A stretch of DNA of 34,245 nucleotides from Bifiguratus adelaidae (GCA_002261195.1 MVBO01000137.1:4990-39234), one strand, 5' to 3'; shown: positions 1 to 9,213, numbered from the stretch's first letter. The notes: generated by a model from the sequence alone, not told the origin. Numbers and translations: made by a program.

Positions 1-2
1 GG

Positions 3-380
3 GTCGCTTTCCCTCCAGACCAGTACATGGACAAAGATGCATATCAAATCGATCGAGTGCCCGGTGTGCCCGAATGGTATGAACAGCTTTACATGTCTTG
101 CTTGGACGAAGACCCCAGCAAGCGGCCTGAATTGCAGTATGTGAAAGCAACAATGAAAGAACGAGCTCCGGAAACACGTGCTTTACAGCAGGGCTATGAG
201 ACTGGTCTTGATGATGTAGATCCGAAATTGTTGGGATATCAGAAAATGAGAGCTGACAAAATCAAGGCACATCTAGAACAAAATGATGCTCCAGCAGGCA
301 TAATACAACAACACACAAGCAGAATGTATAATCACCAAGAGAATGTAAATGACATTGGATTTAATCTTTTGTCTCTTTGA
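3..380 (+). CDS. protein kinase C-terminal lobe, 5' end outside window
   Basis: The frame is open from the window edge to a stop at 380, so this is the last exon or 3' part of a larger gene. Near its start it reads PEWYEQLYMSCLDEDPSKRP, which fits kinase subdomain XI: a Cys, then acidic-Pro-Ser-Lys-Arg-Pro, the invariant Arg closing the C-lobe. The preceding PGVPEWY is like the end of the substrate-binding lobe in tyrosine-kinase-like (TKL) fungal kinases. After the fold comes a tail of about 85 residues, rich in Lys, Glu and Gln, with no domain I recognise. The catalytic loop and DFG motif would lie upstream, so activity cannot be judged. A broken transposon copy starts about 250 bp downstream. 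The kinase call is fairly firm; substrate and subfamily are unknown. Confidence 0.6.
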   Translation, partial: VAFPPDQYMDKDAYQIDRVPGVPEWYEQLYMSCLDEDPSKRPELQYVKATMKERAPETRALQQGYETGLDDVDPKLLGYQKMRADKIKAHLEQNDAPAGIIQQHTSRMYNHQENVNDIGFNLLSL

Positions 381-630
381 TATTGTTACAGAGAGGAACC
401 TGCGTCGTGTTATTTTCTGATGTAGATGATATTACGTTACGGGATATGTAGAACTGTATGTGGGTGATTCTAATAGAATACAAACTGCCTATAGGCAACG
501 TAACTGGCAAGTTGGTATAACTGAATGCATAGAATTTGTATGTTGTGATTGTGAGCGATTGTGGCTGTACATCTGTGCGTTGATATGAAATTGAATGATT
601 CTCAAACCATTTCCACCCATACTGTTTACT

Positions 631-1294
631 GAAAAACTTACCCAGGCGTCCGACTCTAGGCTTTCCGTAGCCACCAGGCAAGCGTCGTTCTTCATCGTCG
701 TTATACCTCTTTACATAATGCTGAGCGGTTCGTAGGTTGATACCAGTGATCAATGCCGCCTCCTTTGCTGTCTTGCCTTCTTCAATGACCAGGTCAAACA
801 GCTTTTCAATTTGATCTAGGGTGTACCTTTGTAAGATTCTCTGGCGTTAGGTATCTTTGCAACTGTTTGTTTGGGTTCCAAAGATTGGCTTTCGGAAGAT
901 GATCCAATATCTACTGGACTTCCTTCAACTTTCGCCTCAGCCGGGTCAACGTCCATGAACGTTCTCAAGGGTGCTAAGATATCGTCTACCTTCTCAAAAT
1001 TATCTCTCGCGTTCACAGCAGGAAATGAGTGTACGTGCTCATCCGATTCTTCTGCGCTGAGCATTTCAACACCATTAGCGGGGTAAGTATCCTCTTCTAT
1101 CAAGAGCATACCTTCCTCTTTGGAGTCTGTGGTAAACTCGTTGTACATTGTCATTATATCGTTTATTAAAATGTTGAGCGTTGAGAATTCAATTTTTTTG
1201 ACCATGGCTTTACGCTGTTTCTGAACGCAAAAAGGGCTATTCAGCGACAGCAAACATATCTCTTTTGCCAGCGCAAATGAAAAAATACTGGCAG
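631..1294 (-). mobile_element. Tc1/mariner-like DNA transposon, 5'-half relic (copy A)
   Basis: On the minus strand this encodes the N-terminal half of the same transposase as copies B and C. It has the acidic N-terminal segment with LRTFMDVDP, then after a frame change the helix-turn-helix with ITGINLRTAQHYVKRYNDDE, and it ends shortly after KPRVGRLGK near 631. The whole DDE catalytic core is missing, so it cannot act on its own. The first part of the reading frame (about 840-1210) is open; the HTH part lies in another frame, so at least one indel separates them. The upstream side keeps three periodic GCGCAAA-like motifs and ends at CAG/TA (1292-1296), directly against the GH81 fragment. Confidence 0.8.
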
Positions 1295-1296
1295 TA
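1225..1296. repeat. periodic subterminal motif array, copy A end
   Basis: ACGCAAA at 1225, CAGCAAA at 1248 and GCGCAAA at 1271 start 23 bp apart, and the presumed element end CAGTA follows at 1292. Copies B and C have the same layout, so it is part of the element, probably transposase binding sites. Confidence 0.6.
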
Positions 1297-1299
1297 TAG

Positions 1300-1850
1300 G
1301 CTGGGACAAAGAAAAGCACGGTCACTCGTCATATGAACTGGTTTGTAGGACATTCTTGGGCCATTGGTATCGCCAATGATGCTGGATCGCGCGATCAAGA
1401 AAGTACAGACGAAGCGATTAACGGATATTATGGCCTCCATCTTTGGGCAAAAGTCACGAACAAGCTCCAGCTCATTGATTACTCTAGAATGTTGATTGTA
1501 ATTGAACAATCAGGAGCCCAGACATACTGGCATTTGTATCCGAATAGCGACGATCCCGAAACACTATATCCTGAACAAGCCCTTCGCGATCTCACCACGA
1601 TCGGTAACGTGGAAGGTTGGCAAGCATATGCACGGCTATTCTGGGGTACCCAATGCACTGAAATTGCGGCGATCCAAATGTTACCGGTTACTGCCATCGG
1701 TGAATTGACCTACGATCCTGCGTGGATGCAGGGTGTGCTATTATACTGCATGGGAGAGTTGATGGATCCTACCATCGGGGACGAAATCAAATCTGGCAAG
1801 TGCAAATGAAGCGTCTTTGGACACCGTTGGACATACTTTGGCTAACCGGG
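1300..1850 (+). pseudogene. GH81 endo-beta-1,3-glucanase, C-terminal fragment
   Basis: The translation from about 1300 matches the C-terminal half of GH81 endo-1,3-beta-glucanases (Eng1/Acf2 type). It shows WFVGHSWA, then DQESTDEAINGYYGLHLW, AQTYWHL, FWGTQ and IQMLPVTAIGE in the family order. The conserved Glu/Asp cluster around DQEST, where the catalytic acids of this family lie, is present. The frame is open from 1300 to a stop at 1809. The last family-like stretch (LDTVGHTLAN) continues near 1803-1850 in another frame, which indicates an indel or a very short intron. The N-terminal beta-sandwich and any signal peptide are absent because the sequence stops at the end of transposon copy A. 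GH81 enzymes cut cell-wall glucan during cell separation; this copy is almost certainly dead. Confidence 0.75.
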
Positions 1851-1882
1851 TGTTTCCCAGTAGAGTTAGGCATGATGCGTAG

Positions 1883-2957
1883 GAGAGTGTCTTCAGAGTC
1901 ACACAGTTTGGGTAACAACCACCATATCGGATACATCCATTCAGCATCATTGTATTCTCCTAAATCTGGGATAACTACACATGGAAATTCCCAATGGGCA
2001 CATATGAATAGCAGATCTGGTCTGACCACGAGATTAAACCTGCATGAAGGCTATAACTATGAAGCTTACATATAGTCTCTAATTACAACTCGCCAGGAAT
2101 CCTTGAGAACACCGGTCTCAACGGCTCATGCGAGATATCGGGGGGCAACTTATAATCACGGCATATAGCCCCTTAAGAAACAATTTGCATCTGGCATGTG
2201 CGTATGCTAAACTTCGAAAAGCATGATTGCCGCCGGCAGAACGATTCAGTCTGCGTCACTTAAACCAGTGTATATAGTGCGGTATTTCGTGAGATAAAAT
2301 GCAGGTGGCAATGGATGCTATCTCTGTGTCACGGAATGAGATGGCATTTGTGGTAGCGCACGCTGCCAAGAGTTTGCGTAAGGCAGCCAAGTGCTTTATC
2401 AGCCGAACTAGGGCCACTACTTAGACCAATCACACCAAGTTGTGTCGTAGTAGGAGAAGACCTACCATGTGTATCCTACGCAACTCTAAAAAACAGACAT
2501 TTATGATTGGATCCTTCACTAAGACCTAGTTAGCCTTTTCCCTACTTTTCTGGTCCATAGGCATTTTAGAATACATGGTCAGGGTAGCAAAACACACAGA
2601 AAGTAAGCGAGAGCGGATGTCATTTATGTGGATGGCGATCCCGTTTACGTATTAGGTGAAGCATTGACATGGCTAGTGCAGGCCAATTATGAGAGCGAAG
2701 AGCACACAAAGCGAATAGTAGTGGCTCACAAGCTGACTAGCGTCTAGGACACACAAGAGCTCTTTTTATTAACTTTTCGCGCCATCGAGCATGAGCTGCA
2801 GCTATTAGTTGTGTTAGTTTTACTTCCCTCCACATCCGCCCTCAGTCTAACATTGCTTTGTATGCCTCCGCGGTGCAGCTTACCTCTCGGTCGGCCCGTG
2901 TCAATGCGGTTGCGTCACCTAACCGAGTGCACGTGGGACATTCACCAGCCTTCCTCT
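1883..2957. other. about 1.1 kb without a recognisable gene
   Basis: No family match was seen. Two short open stretches on the plus strand look mildly coding: 2299-2424 (41 codons from an ATG, rich in Ala, Lys and Arg) and 2607-2747 (46 codons without an ATG, including DVIYVDGDPVYVLGEALTW). They could be worn gene fragments. The right end becomes pyrimidine-rich and grades into the promoter of the STAND-type gene. Confidence 0.5.
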
Positions 2958-2971
2958 CTCTTCCTTCTACT

Positions 2972-2985
2972 CCCTTGTATAAATA
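2972..2985 (+). promoter_or_regulatory. TATA box of the STAND-type gene
   Basis: TATAAATA at 2978-2985 lies 72 bp before the ATG at 3058, after a pyrimidine-rich tract (2950-2975). This is a normal fungal core promoter layout and suggests the truncated gene kept its own promoter. Confidence 0.5.
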
Positions 2986-3057
2986 CACGCTCTGTACACT
3001 AGCAAGATAGATTATCGCCTCTATCCGTCCATTTGGATTGCTCTCTGACGGGACACG

Positions 3058-3851
3058 ATGAACCCTGGCTATGGTGTTGGCGATATAATAACTATAATTA
3101 ATCTTGCGATCAAGCTCCGTGCGCGATTTCATGACGCTCCAGAGCAGTTTAAGGCAATCTTTAATGAGTGAGTCGCGCCCGTGATTCCTTACCATATACT
3201 TACTGTTGGATTTGCTAGAGTCAGGAGTCTATCAATTATTCTCCAGGATGTCAACATTGTTTTATTGCAGGGGGATCTTACCGATGGCAAGGCTGAAAGT
3301 CTGCGTGGAATTGCTGAGGGATGTAGTGAGGTCCTTGAAACACTGGATAAAACGTTGGAAAAGTACCAAGAGCTGAGTTCTAATCCAAAGCGTTCAGAAC
3401 CTAAAGGCTTGAGCTTCAATTTCCGGAGAGCATGGAAGAGACTAAAATGGGAGCCGGAAGACATAAAGAAGCTTCGGGAGCGCATCATGTCGAATATCTC
3501 ACTGTTGAACGCATTCTACGGGCAACTTACTAGGTAATTGTCCGCCTATGCTGTTATGCTGCGAAGCTCAATTGACTTAGTCGAGTATCCCGAGCTGCGA
3601 AAGAAGGCGTAGATCATCTGAACAGGCGCCAAGATGATCAAGAGCGCTTAGCTATTATTGATTGGCTCACGCCAGTAGACCACGGCACACAGCAGAGTGA
3701 TTTCATCGGAAGACGACAGGAAGGAACAGGGCAATGGCTGTTAGAGTCGGGCGAATTCCGTGGATGGCTCGACCAAAGCGGAGGGACTTTGTTCAACGTA
3801 TTCTCTATAAATCAGGTGGAGCTCAGCCCACTTCTAATCAAGCAACGCTAA
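3058..3851 (+). pseudogene. STAND/NLR-type gene, N-terminal domain only
   Basis: Exons 3058-3167, 3219-3533 and 3581-3851 join in frame across introns of 51 and 47 bp. The product starts MNPGYGVGDIITIINLAIKL and carries EVRSLSIILQDVN, WKRLKWEPEDIKKLRERI and LLNAFYGQLT, the helical N-terminal domain of fungal STAND (NACHT/NB-ARC, often ankyrin) proteins. The linker follows: DDQERLAIIDWLTPVDHGTQ, then QSDFIGRRQEGTGQWLLESG and FRGWLDQSGGTLF. In the family the next residues are the P-loop (CPGIPGAGKT). Here homology stops at about 3792, and 19 unrelated codons lead to a stop at 3849-3851. Splice sites and TATA box look sound, so a ~230-residue protein could be made, but with no nucleotide switch or sensor repeats. 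Full-length relatives act in fungal self/non-self recognition and regulated cell death. Confidence 0.75.
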
Positions 3852-4190
3852 TATTTCCGGCCACTTCGAATCAAATTGCCTGACAAAGATATTGCGCGTT
3901 CCGATTTCGCCGTGAGCAAAGCACATGGCATGATTATTGGTCATCATGTGCTGTATGATGTCCATAAGGTGCGAATTCCCAACAATGGATCTGCACTTGT
4001 TTATGAGGTTTTGATTGTAGGTGACTTCTGTTTCTGTGGCGTGCACTGGGACCTTACGCATATGCTGAACGTTGTCATAAATTTTGTGGACAATTGATCT
4101 TTTGGTGGCATCCCCCAAGGACTTCCAAGCATTCAGAGAGTGGCACACCATCCATACGCGTCTTTAGAATCCAATCCCAGTCATCTTCTT
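3834..4190 (-). pseudogene. APH-type phosphotransferase fragment (middle part)
   Basis: Read on the minus strand, this matches fungal APH-fold small-molecule kinases (aminoglycoside/choline kinase-like). It shows DWDWILKTRMDGVPLSEC, then after a frame change WKSLGDATKRSIVHKI and later CFAHGEIGTRNIFV, the site of the catalytic HGDxxxxN loop, ending WPEILALLDW. The loop reads HGEIGTRN: the catalytic Asp is Glu, so even an intact protein would be suspect. At least one frameshift lies near 4130. The N-terminal lobe is missing. It runs head to head with a plus-strand fragment of the same family, so an inversion cut through an ancestral gene or a second copy. The natural substrate of these fungal APH proteins is mostly unknown. 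Confidence 0.65.
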
Positions 4191-4192
4191 GA

Positions 4193-4396
4193 TCATGATT
4201 CACGTTGCAAGTCCTGACAATATTCGCGTTAAGGCCATTCTGGATTGGGAGATGGGCGTCTATCACCCAATATATCGAGAGTACGTTAACGCTATGGATG
4301 CTGTTAAGTGAGAGGATGACTGGTGCCTCTACATTGACCATATATTCCGAAAGCCTCGATGGTAGGAGGGACTTCTTGCATCCTCTGTCAAGTTAA
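4193..4396 (+). pseudogene. APH-type phosphotransferase fragment (C-terminal part)
   Basis: The plus strand reads SPDNIRVKAILDWEMGVYHP, then IYREYVNAMDAVK, a stop, EDDWCLYIDHIF and a further stop. This is the segment just after the catalytic loop in fungal APH proteins (usual form: ILDWE, then a Pro, EYWEY and DW). It picks up almost exactly where the minus-strand fragment at 3834-4190 leaves off, with a few residues of overlap around ILDWE. In-frame stops mark it as dead. Confidence 0.6.
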
Positions 4397-4465
4397 AGCT
4401 CAAGCCGTACTAATAGCGTCTATTGGTATGTATATGGCATATAGAACAGTATGGACGCTAATTTC

Positions 4466-4593
4466 TTACACACCCAAGTGAATGTAAGGTGCCCAAATCA
4501 AAGGTATATACGGCATCTTATCACGATAGTCACGAACAACGTGATGCAGGCTTTCAGCTGACCGTTCAATGTCCAGTTTCTGCCCTGCCAACA
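4466..4593. repeat. left arm of a 128-bp inverted repeat
   Basis: These 128 bases match the reverse complement of 4774-4901 at 125 positions; I see three mismatches and no gaps. A weaker match continues outward to about 4415. Read on the minus strand, the arm encodes the same C-terminal CHAT segment (ERSAESLHHVVRDYRDKMPY to IHLGV) as the right arm. Confidence 0.9.
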
Positions 4594-4901
4594 TCTCAAT
4601 TTGCGTATTTGTCGGCTTGCGACTCTGCAAATATGAAAAACCGACGGCTCTTAAGTGAGTCTATCAATCTTGCATCTGCTTTCCAACTTGCCGGCTTCGC
4701 ATCGGTCGTGGGTACATTATGGGAAGTTGGGGGGGAGCCTTCGGCAGACATTGCTACAAAGTGTACAAAGGAATGTTAGCAGGGCAGAAGCTGGACATTG
4801 AACGGTCAGCTGAAAGCCTGCATCACGTTGTTCGTGACTATCGTGATAAGATGCCGTATATACCTTTGATTTGGGCACCTTACATACACTTGGGTGTGTA
4901 A
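4588..4901 (+). pseudogene. CHAT-domain (caspase-like) protease fragment
   Basis: The translation matches the C-terminal half of fungal CHAT (caspase HetF associated with TPR) domains: FAYLSACDSANM around the catalytic Cys, INLASAFQLAGFASVVGTLW, then PSADIA, ERSAESLHHV and a final WAPYIHLGV. The frame changes once near 4758, between ADIAT and KVYKGM, so a 1-nt indel breaks it. The domain's N-terminal half with the catalytic His, and any upstream TPR repeats, are absent. The bases just before 4588 are not family sequence: they are the antisense of the duplicated 3' end. CHAT proteases cleave partner proteins in cell-death and defence pathways in bacteria and probably fungi. This copy cannot give a working enzyme. 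Confidence 0.8.
4774..4901. repeat. right arm of a 128-bp inverted repeat
   Basis: Partner of 4466-4593, separated by a 180-bp loop (4594-4773) that holds the CHAT Cys motif. The arm contains the last 42 or so codons of the CHAT fragment and its stop codon. A weaker outward match reaches about 4955. Three mismatches over 128 bp mean a recent duplication or active gene conversion. Confidence 0.9.
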
Positions 4902-4955
4902 TGAAAGGAGTGTCTATACTATTGTATATTCGTATGGACTAATAGCGCCATTGCT

Positions 4956-7077
4956 GCGTGATGTACTTCTATTTCGATGGATGGTTGATCTGCTTCCTCG
5001 ATTGTGCAAACGATGTCTTAGCCGCTGATTGCCTCCTTTAAATTGTGTCCTTTAGGTACCTCATTATCCACGAACCGACAACTACAGTTGTGTCGAAATC
5101 TTTCCTGCAAAAGGCAAGATATGGAAGCAGACATGTCCATTCTAACCTAGGAATGCAACACTGCCCTAAGCTTACTGTGCCCTGCTGCTATGCTCTGATT
5201 GCCTCAGAAATGCTCTTAAGCACGTAACTTGTGACCCTTTATATAGAAGTATTCGCTGGCATGTCACGGCTTAATATGGTTTTTGGTCCATTGATTCACG
5301 GTGACTGAGTAGGGTATTGTGTGATGCCTAATAATGGTACCATGGAGAGACCGCCTGTGGTTGCATGCAGGTACAGACAATGGTCATTCACACTAATGAG
5401 AGGTCTTCAACCGCTGGTGAGGCCATATTAGAGACATCTATCCGGGTAGATGTGCATGTATGCTCTGAATTAACAGCATAATGAGCAAACAAGGGCAAGA
5501 AGCAAAATAGAAGGAAGAAGCAGAGAATTGACGCAGAATGGTAGTTGGAAGGTATTTTATGCCCATAGCTTACAGAAATAACCTGGTAGTGAATGCAAAC
5601 TCGGGCAGGTCTGGCAAGCCTAGTAACTGAAACAACCAATCCTCTGGAAAGATGGTCTAATAAGTTACTCCCATACGATGACATTACGTGGTGGAAGTAG
5701 AGTAGGGAAGTAGTCGTAGGTAGTGGGGAATCGATAAGTATAGCAGTGGATATATGAGAGTGATATCGGAATGTAGTAGCAATCTTGACTAGGCAAGACG
5801 ACACTCGATGTACTGTGTTTGTACTCTAAGGTTTGATCTCTCGAAGATACGGCGGAGGTAATAGTAGTGACACCTTGAATTCTCAATTTGAGAATGGAAT
5901 TTAAGAGCTAAGCTATAAAGTAACATCACCTACCACAAAGGTGCACTCTTTGTCAAACGTTAGCAGCCCTCGATGAAATCGCTTTCTATACGATTTCTCT
6001 TTTGGATGCACGAGCCGATTGTATGCATTTGCTGCACATTGTCACATTGTGGACGACCGACAGCTTTGTTGCCTCTGGTAGGTCCTCCCACCATTCCTGA
6101 AGAGGCATGGGAACACATGTCCATGAGAGTCCAACCCAGTCGTCTTCTGGTATGTAATTCAAGACTTCTACTGTATCTCATGCGTTTTGAGCCTCATACT
6201 TCGAACCTCTTCATGCGTGATTTCGGTACCGTACATGAGTATAACTCGCTGAAAACAATCACAGCGACTTTATAGTCTTCGATGATGTGGTCACTCTCTA
6301 CCTTTCGGGTTGTGCGTATGCCATCCTCAACGGAATCTTGCAAGAACGAGTGCTACGTTGACGTTTCCTTCGATGTCCTGAAATCAGGTTGGTCTTTGAA
6401 AATCCGACGTTTTCAAGGTTTTCTGCAGTCTCAGATCGCTCGAATAGTTCTTGTCTGTTGTTAAGCATATTGGAACAGGCATGCCTGGTTGCTGATTGAT
6501 GGCAGATCGATCATGACAGCGAGCTAATAAAGGCACATCTGAAGCGTCCGATAACAATCCCTTTGAATCCAGAGATGTAGTATCTCTTTAGCCAGCCATG
6601 GTCGGGGTTTTTTGACAAGGAAGAGTGTGGATAGGACATTGACTATCAACGAAGTGGCACAATATGACATCGCTAGATATCGTTTACGGATATGCAGATT
6701 AGCTGTCAACAGCTCAACATCAAAAGAAATTGATTATACTGCTTTTCAAATATGGTATGGACGATAGATTTAATCCGATACGCTTAAAGAACATAAAATA
6801 TGTCACTACTACACGCAGCACCGTGGTTATATCACATGCTAGATATTGTTCACATTTAGACAGAAGTTAGTTGGTCGTCTTGTTCATGAGAAATTGAAGT
6901 GAGCTTCCACGTCTATCGCAGCGTCCTCTAATGTCTTTGGCATATCCTTATAACATTCTATAAGCCATCATATTGCCGCATACCAGACTTCAAAATGGTG
7001 TCATCCACGACACATTCAATGTTCGGACTTGAAGGAAAGTGGCTCTTGTGGTATAATATGGAATCAAAGTTGCTGTA
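4956..7077. other. 2.1 kb without a recognisable gene
   Basis: Both strands hold only short frames of odd composition and no family motif. The least unlikely is 5973-6275 (+), which contains IPEEAWEHMSMRVQPSRLL, faintly like an F-box start, but this is too weak to call. The stretch is AT-rich and lies between the CHAT relic and the 3' end of transposon copy B. The left terminal repeat of copy B should lie near 6900-7077, but I could not find it. Confidence 0.5.
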
Positions 7078-8441
7078 TCACAGATTTTTCTCCTGATGCT
7101 TGCAACGTGGAAAGAAGGATACCGCATGCCGAACCCAGGCCTGACAATCCGCCCTAGTCACTGTTCGGACCGATTCACAGATACGATCACTCAGTCGATC
7201 TTCTACAGTCAGTGCGATTCTCCTTATACCTGCCTTCACTTTTGCCCAGAATTCCTCGATAAGATTTAAGAAGGGTGAATACGGTGGTAGATACAAACAT
7301 TTATAACCTCTGCTCTCAATTGAATCACGAACTGTAGCAGGAGTATGTATTGGCGCATTGTCCATCACCAGATAGTGGCCCTCCATATTATGTTTATCCA
7401 GAACATCCATCACGTTGATTAAATACGCTAGATAGTGCTCTGTACGTGTTCCAATTCGGCCGTTTACCACAATCACAACTTTTCCATTCAGTTTCCTCTT
7501 CTGATGTAGAAATAGCCTGTGGCTTTTTCAACGATATGTCAATGACTCCCGCTTCTGATATGTCACTCAATATACTGACTGTAACACCTTTTCCTGTTGG
7601 CACTGTACCTTTGGCTGGAGTACCTTTCAGAGAGTGACCATAGTTTCTTTGTGTATGCAAATTAAAACCTGCTTCATCAATGAAAACACAATTCTTGGTG
7701 AAGTCCAGGTCTTGCATCTCTTGCCATTCCTCAACTCTCTCCTTTCGTAACTTGATTACTTGATCTGCATTTCTTGCGGCAGGTAGCTTTTCAAGCTTTT
7801 TCAATGTCACTTTGCACTTCTGGACCAAGTGTCTATGTAACGCTGAGATTGATATAGACAATCCTTGAAAAGTCTGGCAGAGCTTCTCCCTGATATCTAC
7901 AAGTACAGACGTCGGGTACTTATCAACGTAGTCTATAAGAAACTGAGAATGGGCTTCTGTCAACTTACCTATGTGTCCAACTCTAGGCTTTCTACGGCCG
8001 ACAGGCAAACGTCTTTCTTCGTCGTCGTTATATGTCTTTATGTAATGTTGAGCGGTTCTTGTATTAATACCAGTGATAAGAGCTCCCTCCTTTGCAGTCT
8101 TCCCTTCCTTAATCACCAAGTCAAATAGCTTTTCAATTTGATCAGCAGTGTATCTTCTGTAAGAATCCTCTGGCTTTATACGTTTTTACAACCTTTGGAA
8201 CTTTTTCCAAACATTGGCCCTTAGGCAAAGAACGAGTGACCGTTTGCATTTCTTCATCACTAGTCACAGCTGGATCAACGTCCATGAACGTCCTCAAGGC
8301 TAGAAAAGAATGTTCCGTATTTTCATTTTCATCTGCCATGGTCACAAGAGGAAAAGACTGTATCCGCTCCTCATCTGATTCCTCTGTGCCAAGCATGCCC
8401 ACATCAACAGAGGTATGAGTGTCCTCTATACTTAATAACAT
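7078..8441 (-). pseudogene. Tc1-like DD34E transposase, frameshifted (copy B)
   Basis: Three blocks in different frames cover the family in order. At 8142-8441 is the acidic N-terminal segment with FLALRTFMDVDP. At about 7480-8170 are the HTH (ITGINTRTAQHYIKTYNDDE) and first catalytic Asp (VFIDEAGFNLHTQRN). At 7078-7476 are the second Asp (YLVMDNAPIHT) and the Glu (FLNLIEEFWAKVK). Frameshifts lie near 8440, 8170 and 7500. All three DDE acids are still encoded. NLIEEFW replaces the usual NPIEEFW of copy C. The gene would have catalysed cut-and-paste transposition into TA; it is now dead. Confidence 0.85.
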
Positions 8442-8644
8442 ATCTTTGTCTTGTGAGCGTCCAACAATTCGTTGTTCATTGTCAGTATGTCATTTATTAG
8501 TGTTGGCGGGTTGAAAATTTCAATTTTACTGTATCTACATTTTGCACTCTGAACGTAAATGGCTCTTCAAGAAACAGCATAACGTCCCTTCCACCGGCGC
8601 AAACAGAAATTTAAACTCAACGTGAACTACCTAACAAATCACAG
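7078..8644 (-). mobile_element. Tc1/mariner-like DNA transposon, decayed (copy B)
   Basis: This is a nearly full-length but broken element of the same family as copy C. It spans the transposase relic and its upstream flank up to CAG/TA at 8642-8646. The upstream flank carries the 22-bp periodic motif array. The opposite (left) end is not recognisable. At protein level copy B differs clearly from copy C throughout the catalytic core, so these are separate subfamilies, not a recent duplication. Confidence 0.75.
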
Positions 8645-8648
8645 TACA
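8553..8648. repeat. periodic subterminal motif array, copy B end
   Basis: Degenerate copies of the 7-bp motif start at 8553 (ACGTAAA), 8575 (CAGCATA), 8597 (GCGCAAA) and 8620 (ACGTGAA), and the end CAGTA is at 8642. Spacings are 22, 22, 23 and 22 bp. The block CAACGTGAAC (8618-8627) also occurs at the end of copy C (13827-13836). Confidence 0.55.
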
Positions 8649-9193
8649 AGACAATGTTCATCCAAAAAAGGGAAAACATCCTAATGCGGGGTGACTCGGT
8701 TTCGCTTCGGACCTCGCCGCTGGCCGTGGGTGTCCCTGAATATCTGGCGATCCAACGTAGATCATCGCGCGCGGAATGCGGGGTATGTGAAGGGGCGGAA
8801 GGCCGGCAAACCCGTCCGTGAATTTGGCATCCGTTCCGTTATCCTCACGTAACAGGATCCCTCAAGAACTACTGTATCCCCACACGCCTAAGTTCGGGAT
8901 GCTGAGGTATCGAGCTGCAGCAGAGCTTTACGTAATGCAGTCAGACATCTCTCTGTATCGGTATGGGAGGACCCGCGAAGCCAATGTCATCAGGATGAGA
9001 AGTCAATCAGACAGATCCAACCGTGGAGACGCAGCGTTTGCTGCTTCGGACAAAACTTCATGATGGTGGATTCGCATCTAATTGTCAATACAGTGATCCA
9101 AAGATGGCCTAACCGTATTGCAGCAATAACGCTTGAATGCAACATCACCAGGCGGAAATTCCCTAGTCATCCAGGTGCACGTCAGAAGAAGTG

Positions 9194-9213
9194 ATGACGT
9201 AGTCATGACGTCA
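9194..9213. promoter_or_regulatory. paired CRE/ATF-like sites upstream of the GH20 gene
   Basis: A perfect TGACGTCA palindrome sits at 9206-9213, and TGACGT occurs again at 9195-9200. They overlap the small inverted repeat ATGAC-GTA-GTCAT (9194-9206). TGACGTCA is the consensus site of ATF/CREB-type bZIP factors. The sites are about 540 bp before the GH20 start, so control of that gene is plausible but inferred. Confidence 0.4.

Noticed and set aside
361-630. Continuation of the copy A reading frame to 361
   Set aside because: Homology to copies B and C stops near 631; the residues beyond are random and antisense to the kinase gene's 3' flank.
4489-4587. Apparent N-terminal extension of the CHAT fragment from an ATG at 4489
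   Set aside because: These bases are the antisense of the duplicated CHAT 3' end (left arm of the inverted repeat), so this is not a real protein N-terminus.
5973-6275. Possible F-box remnant (IPEEAWEHMSMRVQPSRLL)
   Set aside because: Only a few positions fit, there is no supporting downstream domain, and the flanking residues have random composition.
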